From RGIG8782 sp017475895 (GTDB lineage Bacteria > Pseudomonadota > Alphaproteobacteria > Rickettsiales > UBA1997), in the NCBI GenBank assembly GCA_947167315.1, contig CAMVHP010000037.1, positions 1-8,956 on the forward strand: a stretch of DNA of 8,956 bases. The letters run 5' to 3'. A program made the position numbers and the translations under genes. Below, in pieces: positions 1 to 6,800 of the stretch. The number at the start of each line of letters is the position of its first letter. Within the stretch, counting starts at the first letter, position 1. The notes beneath the pieces are model-generated. The model was not told the DNA's origin, did no database searches, and saw only the letters and a program-made list of their open reading frames with translations.

Positions 1-46
1 TTCGTTCATCAACTTGCCCTTGCCCTTGAACTTCTTCTGCTTCTTT
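1..46 (-). other. Sequence after the stop of the 1080-residue gene; possible start of a next gene
   Basis: On the minus strand this stretch directly follows the TGA of the large gene and stays open in the same frame to the window edge, reading KEAEEVQGQGQVDER. It is richer in G than the neighbouring coding strand and contains a tandem CAAGGG unit. In another frame an ATG lies at 9-7 on the minus strand, preceded by AAGGG with a 7-base spacer, which would be a reasonable ribosome binding site for a following gene in the same operon. The two readings (lost C-terminal extension, or start of a next gene) cannot be separated without the sequence to the left. No hairpin terminator is visible here. 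Confidence 0.35.
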
Positions 47-3000
47 TCAATCTTTACTCTTTTGCTTATCGAGAATATATCCTTCTAATTCAGTTTTTAA
101 TTTACCTAAATCCTCTCTCTTGATACCATCAATTCCCTTACCTTCTTCCACTAAATCTAATATAGCTTCTGCAATAGCAGACCTCAGTTGCTCTAGATCT
201 TCGTAATTATTTTTTTCTAATTTGTTGTTATTCAAAAGTTTATTGATTAAATTAATTCGGTCAATAGGTACAAAAAATTTTTCCTCTATTATGTTATTTG
301 CAACATTATTTATAAATTTACTATATTCTACTTTTGTTTTTTCATCAGTACTATCCTTAAAACCTTCTATAAATCCTATTCTATCTTTATCATTTAGTGA
401 TTCTGTAGCTACTTTATTAAATTGGTTTTTTACAAAACTGTCATATTTCTCATTTATACTTGGTAAATTTGATTGTTTTTTGATGATACCTTCTATAAAC
501 TTTATCTTATTATCTACTTCCAATGAATCCGCAACAGTCAACACAAAATTAACGCTTGGTGTGGTACCATTATATTGTTCATCACTTATAAACGCGTCTG
601 TTATTTTTTTTCTTTCAGTTTCTCCAATAAATTCAGCAATTTGTTTATTTGTTACTTCTGATGTTTGATACGGACTTCTTTCGCAAACCATTTTTATGAA
701 TTCTTCTTTATCTTTATCATTGTATTTACTAAAATCTCCTCCTTTATCATCAACAATATGTTGTATTATTTTATCCTTTACCGTAGGTTCTACTTCGTTT
801 CCAGGTTTTGTAACGTAAGAATATAACTCTTCAAAAGCATCTTTATCCAAATCATTGAGATCTATTAAAGATATTGCAGCCGTGTCTACCTTTTTATCGT
901 CTATAAAACTAATAAGTTGTTTTATTTGATCTTTATTTATTTGCTCGTTTTCAACGGGTTTAAGTGCTTTGTCAACATACTCTTTCGTTTTGGCAAAATT
1001 ATTACAAATAGTCGCTGTATTGTTTATCTGTTCTAGTTTTGACGTAAAACCTTGTAATTTGCTAATTTTTAATCCCAAAACAGCTTCATTTTTATTAAAC
1101 TCTTTCTCCTTTTCTTTTTTATTGATCGGCTTTAATTCACCCTCCAATCCTTTTACATAATTAAGGAGTTGTTCATATTTTTTATATAATTGGTCATTTT
1201 TAGGATCAAATCCTTTTTCTTCCGATGCTTTTATATTGTTTATATCCTTTTCAATAGCCTCTTCTAATTCTTTAAGTTGTTTTGTTATTGTTTCTCTGTT
1301 TTTGTTATTGTTTTTTAATTCATCTTTATTATTTGTTATATTATATAGTGTCTTTGAGTTAATATTTTCCAATATAGTCTTCATATCGCCTTTTTCCATT
1401 ATCTCTTTTATAGTAGCAATTCTTTTTTCTACTATTTCTTGTAAATCTTGCTTCTGTCCTTTATCACCTACATAACTATAGTTTCTATGTTCAGTGTTAA
1501 AATTCGACATATTTTTGCTAACCAGTTTATTTTTTTCCTCATCTGTAAGAGTATTTCTATAGTAATCGTTTGGAAATTCTTTATTTTCGTTCATAGATTT
1601 ATTACCATCGAAATCGTCTCCGTTATCGGCAAAATACAACAGATCACCTATAAAATTATCAGTGTTTATATTATATTTTTCATTGTGTTCTTTATTATAT
1701 TTTTCAGCATATTTTGTAATATATTTTTCATCCATATCATCAGTTGTTCCATACTCAATTTTTAATCTAGCGTATTCAGCCGGAGTAAGATTTATAGAGT
1801 TCTTTTTAAAATTATTGATATATTCCTGTTTCTTTTCCTGTTTTTCATAATCATTTAGTTTTTCTTTATCTTCATTATTATTCATTAAATATTCTGATAA
1901 TTTTGTGAATTCATTAACCGTTAGTGGTTGACTTTCCCTATACCAACGTTTTTTCTGTTCATCAAATTTCAATTCAGTATGTGCTTCACCTGTCTCAATT
2001 ATTTTTTCAATACGCTTGTTAATTATCGTTTTATCAGCACTGTCATCAGTATATTCTCCTTTTTTTGTTATACTTTCTACAGCTCTGTTCGCTTTATCCA
2101 AAATATCAAATAACCCTTTGCTGTCTTCTTTAATATCCGTGTTTTCATTGATAACTATTTCTCCAGTATTAATAAAAATATCTTTAATATCATTTGTTAT
2201 TTGTTGTTGTTGTTCTTTTTCTTTATTATTTCCATTAAAAATCCTTTCAATAAATGTTTTAGATTCCTCACTTTCAAAAAAAACTTTTTTGTGTTCATCA
2301 TCCAGTAGCTTATATGTCTCAATTAAGCTTGTATTGGTAATTGATTTTGTTTCTTCTCTATTTTCGCACATTTTACCTAGCAACTTTAGGACACCATCCT
2401 GAATTTCATTATGTTTATCTCTAGTAACTTTAGTATATTCTGACAGCTGTTCAATGTACTGTGTTGGATCCACCTTTTGTATCTCATCAATCTTACTTTT
2501 AATATTATTAATTTTTGATTTGTACTCATCTGTTATTTTATCTGTTATTTTTTTATCCAATTTAGTTAACAGTCCATTTTCACCATCAATTATTTTATTT
2601 ATGTAGTCAATGGTATCACCATCTAACATACTATTACCCACAGCATTCTTCTTGTTAAGCATTTCGGACATAATGTCAATATAATTACTTACTTGCTTTG
2701 CATCTAATTTTGGATCTATTTTTAAATTTCCTTCTTCGTCAACTGATATACCTTCAAACCTTATACTATTTATAAACTGTTTCTTTTCTTTATCATTATC
2801 TAGAAGATTATATAATTTCTCTATATTATCACTATTAAAACATGTTTTCTGGAAATTTTTGTCTTTTATGGAGGATACCAAATCCGTAAGCAAACGTGGT
2901 ACCCAATATGGTAAAAAAGTCGCTGGAGCAGTAACCCCAAGAATTATTTCAGCCGTTACTTCACCTTTTGTCTTAACTTTTTTCTTTTTTGGTGTTGGAC

Positions 3001-3289
3001 TTTCTTCTTCTGAAAAAATATTAAGTATTCGTTCTCGTAAACATTTCTCATATTCTTTTTTCTTTTCCTCTGTTAGTTTATCTTGCTCTAGTACTCTAGA
3101 TCTTTTTTCTCTATAACTAGAACTATAAGCATATTTAAAGGCTCCCCCAATATTCGCAATAATTCCAGTATCATGCCATTTATCACGAAATGTTTGTGAT
3201 TCATCTACATATTTTATCAATTCCGGAATGGTATTTATTTCTTGTATATGATCTTTTAATGATTGAAGTTCTTTGTTGTTTTCGGTCAT
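47..3289 (-). CDS. Large lysine-rich helical protein of unknown function (1080 aa), T4SS effector candidate
   Basis: I do not recognise a family. The protein is hydrophilic, rich in Lys, Glu, Asn and Ile, and looks mostly alpha-helical with coiled-coil-like stretches (about 245-300, 655-720). There is no cleavable signal peptide. Residues 42-57 are mildly hydrophobic, and 113-137 (AEIILGVTAPATFLPYWVPRLL region) form the only real candidate membrane segment, directly preceded by the polybasic run PKKKKVKTK (100-108). Residues 521-544 are three 8-residue repeats beginning EKY. Residues of about 892-1047 form helical repeats of about 41 residues. A short glutamine run lies at 360-363. The ATG at 3289 is supported by a consensus promoter about 20 bases upstream; no good Shine-Dalgarno is present. 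The stop is TGA, and the frame stays open beyond it to the window edge. Position opposite a VirB6-type gene, size, repeats and low homology suggest a secreted or cell-envelope protein of an intracellular bacterium. That role is inference only. Confidence 0.88.
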   Translation of the reverse strand: MTENNKELQSLKDHIQEINTIPELIKYVDESQTFRDKWHDTGIIANIGGAFKYAYSSSYREKRSRVLEQDKLTEEKKKEYEKCLRERILNIFSEEESPTPKKKKVKTKGEVTAEIILGVTAPATFLPYWVPRLLTDLVSSIKDKNFQKTCFNSDNIEKLYNLLDNDKEKKQFINSIRFEGISVDEEGNLKIDPKLDAKQVSNYIDIMSEMLNKKNAVGNSMLDGDTIDYINKIIDGENGLLTKLDKKITDKITDEYKSKINNIKSKIDEIQKVDPTQYIEQLSEYTKVTRDKHNEIQDGVLKLLGKMCENREETKSITNTSLIETYKLLDDEHKKVFFESEESKTFIERIFNGNNKEKEQQQQITNDIKDIFINTGEIVINENTDIKEDSKGLFDILDKANRAVESITKKGEYTDDSADKTIINKRIEKIIETGEAHTELKFDEQKKRWYRESQPLTVNEFTKLSEYLMNNNEDKEKLNDYEKQEKKQEYINNFKKNSINLTPAEYARLKIEYGTTDDMDEKYITKYAEKYNKEHNEKYNINTDNFIGDLLYFADNGDDFDGNKSMNENKEFPNDYYRNTLTDEEKNKLVSKNMSNFNTEHRNYSYVGDKGQKQDLQEIVEKRIATIKEIMEKGDMKTILENINSKTLYNITNNKDELKNNNKNRETITKQLKELEEAIEKDINNIKASEEKGFDPKNDQLYKKYEQLLNYVKGLEGELKPINKKEKEKEFNKNEAVLGLKISKLQGFTSKLEQINNTATICNNFAKTKEYVDKALKPVENEQINKDQIKQLISFIDDKKVDTAAISLIDLNDLDKDAFEELYSYVTKPGNEVEPTVKDKIIQHIVDDKGGDFSKYNDKDKEEFIKMVCERSPYQTSEVTNKQIAEFIGETERKKITDAFISDEQYNGTTPSVNFVLTVADSLEVDNKIKFIEGIIKKQSNLPSINEKYDSFVKNQFNKVATESLNDKDRIGFIEGFKDSTDEKTKVEYSKFINNVANNIIEEKFFVPIDRINLINKLLNNNKLEKNNYEDLEQLRSAIAEAILDLVEEGKGIDGIKREDLGKLKTELEGYILDKQKSKD
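149..616 (-). repeat. C-terminal tandem helical repeats of about 41 residues in the 1080-aa protein
   Basis: Aligned by eye, the starts NKIKFIEGIIK (927-937), KDRIGFIEGFK (968-978) and IDRINLINKLL (1009-1019) recur every 41 residues. Their second helices start at Tyr949, Tyr989 and Tyr1029, 40 residues apart (YDSFVKNQFNKVATESL, YSKFINNVANNIIEEKF, YEDLEQLRSAIAEAIL). A looser unit precedes them (ERKKITDAFIS at 892 and VNFVLTVADSL at 913). Each unit looks like a helix-turn-helix pair, as in solenoid proteins that bind other proteins. The DNA copies have diverged, so this is an old repeat rather than a recent duplication. Confidence 0.6.
1658..1729 (-). repeat. Three tandem 24-bp (8-codon) repeats inside the 1080-aa gene
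   Basis: Residues 521-544 divide into EKYITKYA, EKYNKEHN and EKYNINTD. In DNA, the plus-strand 12-mer ttatatttttca occurs at 1671-1682 and 1695-1706, with a one-base variant at 1719-1730, exactly 24 bases apart. The unit keeps the reading frame, so copy number could change by slippage without breaking the gene. Confidence 0.7.
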
Positions 3290-3300
3290 ACTCTAACATT

Positions 3301-3327
3301 TTGTTATAATTATGATTATTATAACAA
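3301..3327. promoter_or_regulatory. Perfect 10-bp-arm inverted repeat over the promoter (operator candidate)
   Basis: The arms TTGTTATAAT (3301-3310) and ATTATAACAA (3318-3327) are exact reverse complements around a 7-base centre. The dyad covers the -10 hexamer and the predicted transcription start of the 1080-aa gene, which is where a repressor would block RNA polymerase. One whole arm contains the -10 element itself. The dyad lacks G+C-rich pairs and a T-run, so it is a poor terminator. A DNA-binding dimer site is the better reading; the regulator is not in the window. Confidence 0.5.
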
Positions 3328-3346
3328 GTTTTCAAATATAAGTCAA
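3318..3346 (-). promoter_or_regulatory. Sigma-70 promoter of the 1080-aa gene
   Basis: Read on the minus strand, the -35 is TTGACT (3346-3341), then a 17-base spacer, then a perfect -10 TATAAT (3323-3318). This matches 11 of 12 consensus positions with ideal spacing. The expected transcription start is near 3311, giving a leader of about 22 bases before the ATG at 3289. It lies between tRNA-Gly and the gene, so the gene need not depend on tRNA read-through. Confidence 0.8.
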
Positions 3347-3389
3347 TAAAAAAATTTAATAAATGTGATTATTATGAATTGTTTTATTG

Positions 3390-3396
3390 AAAAAAA
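3390..3396 (-). terminator. T-run directly after tRNA-Gly (possible weak terminator)
   Basis: On the minus strand the encoded CCA end of tRNA-Gly is followed at once by seven T. There is no separate hairpin; the tRNA fold itself would have to serve as the stem. It may end part of the tRNA transcripts ahead of the independent promoter at 3346-3318. Confidence 0.3.
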
Positions 3397-3472
3397 TGGT
3401 GCGAGTGACGCGACTCGAACGCGCGACCCCAACCTTGGCAAGGTTGTGCTCTACCAACTGAGCTACACTCGC
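3397..3472 (-). tRNA. trnG-GCC: tRNA-Gly (anticodon GCC)
   Basis: The minus strand folds as a full cloverleaf of 76 bases including an encoded CCA. The acceptor stem GCGAGTG pairs with CACTCGC, followed by discriminator A and CCA (3400-3397). The D-arm contains AGCTCAGTTGGTAGAGC. The anticodon stem CAACC/GGTTG carries the loop TTGCCAA, giving anticodon GCC (plus-strand ggc at 3437-3439). The T-loop is GTTCGAGTC-like. It reads GGC and GGT glycine codons. It lies upstream of the 1080-aa gene on the same strand. Confidence 0.97.
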
Positions 3473-3490
3473 TTACTTAGTAACAGGTTT

Positions 3491-3519
3491 ATGTTATTAT
3501 GTTATTTTTTAAAAAGCAA
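3491..3519 (-). promoter_or_regulatory. Possible promoter of tRNA-Gly
   Basis: On the minus strand TTGCTT (3519-3514) is followed after 17 bases by TAACAT (3496-3491), which would start transcription about 12 bases before the mature tRNA 5' end at 3472. The match is only moderate. A second candidate further up, TTGCTT (3590-3585), 17 bases, TATAAA (3567-3562), has a better -10 but would give a leader of about 80 bases. The sequence is so A/T-rich that either could be chance. Confidence 0.35.
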
Positions 3520-3555
3520 GAAAAATTTTATTTTTATGATTATTTTTTTAAAAAG
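3502..3555. repeat. Short direct repeat in the tRNA intergenic region
   Basis: The string ttatttttt-aaaaag occurs at 3502-3516 and again, with one additional T, at 3540-3555. Each copy is itself a near-palindromic T-run/A-run. The rest of the 270-base gap between the two tRNAs is A/T-rich without a gene; it also holds an 8-bp-arm A/T palindrome at 3561-3577. The repeat could be an upstream A/T element of the tRNA-Gly promoter or simply composition. Confidence 0.35.
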
Positions 3556-3680
3556 TAGCCATTTATATAATATAAATATAATACAAGCAATCATGTGTTT
3601 TTATTTTTAGCTTGGAATTTAATTTTTTTATTCGAAAATAATTTTTTGTTTATTTTGTAATATTTGTATAAAATTTTTCG

Positions 3681-3693
3681 ATAATTATAACAA
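3681..3693 (+). promoter_or_regulatory. 13-base sequence shared with the operator-like dyad
   Basis: ATAATTATAACAA here is identical to the minus-strand sequence 3313-3301, which is one arm of the dyad over the promoter of the 1080-aa gene plus three further bases. It ends 5 bases before the -35 hexamer of the tRNA-Leu/virB6 promoter. It is a single half-site here, without a mirrored arm. A shared regulator site is a possibility, not shown. Confidence 0.35.
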
Positions 3694-3698
3694 TACGG

Positions 3699-3726
3699 TT
3701 GACAATTAAAAAATAACTTCTACAAT
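3699..3726 (+). promoter_or_regulatory. Sigma-70 promoter of tRNA-Leu (and probably virB6)
   Basis: A perfect -35 TTGACA (3699-3704), a 16-base spacer and TACAAT (3721-3726, one mismatch to TATAAT) give a strong promoter. Transcription would start near 3733, about 10 bases before the mature tRNA-Leu 5' end. No other promoter is evident between here and the virB6 start at 3842, so this is likely to drive both. Confidence 0.75.
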
Positions 3727-3742
3727 GAACGGAGTTTATTAG

Positions 3743-3828
3743 GCCCGTGTGATGGAATGGTAGACATAACAGACTTAAAATCTGTGGGGTTTCGGCCCTT
3801 GCCGGTTCAAGTCCGGCCACGGGTACCA
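3743..3828 (+). tRNA. trnL-UAA: tRNA-Leu (anticodon TAA)
   Basis: This is an 86-base class II tRNA with a long variable arm. The acceptor GCCCGTG pairs with CACGGGT (a G-U first pair, as in the E. coli counterpart), followed by discriminator A and an encoded CCA (3826-3828). The anticodon stem ACAGA/TCTGT holds the loop CTTAAAA, giving anticodon TAA at 3776-3778. The variable arm is GGGGTTTCGGCCCTT-like, and the T-arm GCCGGTTCAAGTCCGGC is perfect. It reads TTA, which should be the dominant leucine codon in DNA this A/T-rich. No T-run terminator follows, and virB6 begins 13 bases after the CCA. Confidence 0.97.
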
Positions 3829-3841
3829 TATTCAGTATACT

Positions 3842-6800
3842 ATGAGCGATAAAAAAAAAGATACAAGCATTCAAGATTTTTTTAAAGATATACTAAACAC
3901 TATTGTATCAGGACTTAAAAAGCTATTTTATGACATAGCTAAGTTTATTTTTAAATCCTTCATTAAAATGCTAATAGTGTTTATACTGATAATAATTGCA
4001 ATAATAACACTCAATGGAACATTTTCCAAAAAACTAAAGGGTACCTGTATTGACGCCGATGAATTTGGAAAAAAGAAAAATCAGATTTTAGCAAAACCGC
4101 TTAATGATAGTACCGGCTATTTGGTTAATAACAATTATAAACATGAAAAGATAAGGCAAAAAGTTAGACACACCGATATTGGTTTATCACTTAATGGTGA
4201 CCCAGTAACTATAAACATAACCGGACAATGGATACCATGGATAGGAGAGGATTATGTTAGTAAAATTAGTAGCGTAAACAATGGTAACGACGAAAAACTC
4301 ATAACATTAAATTCCAAGCTTGAAAATGGCGGTTTGCCGGACAAGAGTTTCTTTTGTGCATTAAACAGATTTACCTTAAATAACTCGCATAAATTTAGTA
4401 ACAAGGACGAAGAAAATGAATTCTACTATATAAGAAATTATTATAAACAAATAATTCAAGATGAAAATAAAACCGAAAATAACATTGATATAAAGGTTAA
4501 TGGTACTGTTATAGATACCATTACTCCCGGGGATAAAATTATATACGGTGTTGAAGAGCTACCGGAAAGACAAAAGGAATGCTGGCTCACTGGAGGTGCT
4601 GGATTATATCTTGGATCCTATGGAGTTAATGGTAAAACTCAGCCGTCGGCATATCATCATCTTATGGCTCAAAAAATGGTTTGTAATAAACCCTATTGGT
4701 TTAATGGGGAAATTACCTCAACAAGCGACGTCATAACTAAGTACAATAAACCGACTGGTAAAAATTGGAGTAGCTGTAAGGACGCTAAAGGTGACAGTTG
4801 CACGTGCGATAGTGGTAGTAAAAATGAGGATTTAGGAACCTGTTCCAGTTATAACGGTTCCAGTCACAAAGTAATGACATACTGTGATTGTAAAACTTAT
4901 TCAGAACAAAGTTATACCTATGGAAATTTTATAGAAAATTACTTTGATGTGAAATATCACCTGAGTAGTGGAAGTACAATAACAAATGAGGATCAAAACA
5001 ACCAAATACTTGTGGATGATGGAACACAGGTTATCTATAATATGGAAATACATAGGAAATTGCTGGAAAACAACCTACCGGAAGCCGAAAAAGATAACAT
5101 AGGATATATAATAGCAAGTTCTATGGAAAAATTTGCCACAGCCTGTTATTTAAAAACAAAAGACATTGAGGGTGGTGAAAAAAGAGAATATAAATCCTTT
5201 TTCCAGTTTGGACCAAAAGTACTTTATAAAAACGTATCCGAAAGTCAAAATATAAAATATGCCTACGGTGAAAAGGTAAGAATGTTTATACTTGACAAAT
5301 ACTATGATGATAATAGCGGATTTTACAACATAGAGGTTGTTTCGGGAGTTGAACTTGATGATGTTGGTTCTTTTGAGGGTAAAATACAGGAGGTCGAATT
5401 TTTCCTGTTAGGAACTCCACATGTTGGTAGCAGCAACGATAGAACCGATGGAATTGTTGCGATAATATTTAACAACATACTTAGTAGTGGATTTGTAAGA
5501 ATTGCCAGAATTTTGATGGTGTTTATGGTCGTATTCTTTGGTTTTAGGGTAATATTTGGATTTAAAACCAAACAAGATGGTAAAGAGGGAGCATTAAACA
5601 GAAGACGAATTTTTAGTATGATAATAAAAACCGGTATACTGGTTGTTTTAATGTCCGAGAGTGCATTCCAATTTTTTACCACTATAGTCATAAACTTCTT
5701 TGTTAATGGTACAATAGGAATTATCGATTTAATCGCAAACATATTCCCTAATGGTCTAGTGGAAGATAATATGGTATCACTAATCAATGGAATGCAAAAC
5801 AACACAAGCACAATGTCATTGGCAAAGAATTTTGCTGTGGTGGATGAAGTTTTGGCATTTTTTGATGGTCACACACTTACAGCAAAAGTTTTATCGTTTA
5901 CATTCTTAGTTGGTAACAAATTCTTCATTGGATTTATTGTATCTGTAATGATATTTTTTGCCCTAATATTCTATTTATTTAAAATAGTTCAATCCATAAT
6001 TCCGTTTATATTTGTTATATTGCAGTTAACTTTAGTACTGCCCTTGGCTCCGGTGTGTTTGGCTATTAGTTTAATAGATAATACTGCATTTGTGTTAACC
6101 GGATGGATTAAATTTGTTTTAAGTAAATGTATGGAGTTGATAGCATTCTTTACGGCGTTTTATCTATGTACATCCATAATAAGCAATTTTATAAAAACAA
6201 TGTTATCGTTCAAGGTTTGCTTTATCGGACTAGGTAGTTACCTTATGCCTAATGTTGATGATGAAATTAGTGTTGATGGCTTTGTCGATTTCTTCAAAGG
6301 TAGCTGGCTAAAGGAATTAATAAAGAAGATACTAAATAATTTTATCGCAGCAAAAATAGATACATTGCCGAATAACTGGTTTTTATTCTACTGTATCAAT
6401 ATAACATTAACATTTTTGGCAGTTTATATGTTTGACATAATGACGAAGTCATTTATGGATATCATGAGTAAAATCATATCGATTGATGGTGCATCCACTA
6501 AAGCTGAAAAAAATCCTATGGGTGATGCAACCGGTGGTAAATTCGGTGTTAGTAATATGTTGGTTGACTTCGCAAAAACAACTGGGTTACAGCAAATGCA
6601 GAAGAAATCAGATTTGTTATCTTGGACAAGAAATATATATGATTTAGATAAAGGTGTTGGTGAAAATGCAAAACATATAACTAAAGCCGTTTTGGGCTTT
6701 GGAAACAAGCTTATGGATATACCACTTGATGCGGCCGTCGACGCCGCAACTGGTGCCGAAACACACGCTGGACAAGACTTTAAACGACTAATGGGTAGCA

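Noticed and set aside
222..3116. Several plus-strand frames of 60-148 codons rich in Phe, Ser and Leu
   Set aside because: They are antisense shadows of the Lys/Glu/Asn-rich 1080-aa gene and have no promoters or ribosome binding sites.
3561..3577. A/T-only palindrome ATTTATAT-A-ATATAAAT
   Set aside because: Perfect 8-bp arms, but all A/T in a region of extreme A/T content; likely chance, so not listed as a site.
3365..3610. 81-residue plus-strand open frame containing DATRTRDPNLGKVVLYQLSYTR
   Set aside because: This is the well-known false translation of the strand opposite a tRNA gene; it covers tRNA-Gly(GCC).
3743..3828. tRNA-Leu as an integration site of a mobile element
   Set aside because: No second copy of the tRNA 3' end, no integrase and no element boundary are visible in the window.
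3650..3874. 74-residue minus-strand open frame containing VAGLEPARAETPQ
   Set aside because: Same artefact, the antisense of tRNA-Leu(UAA), extending into the virB6 start.
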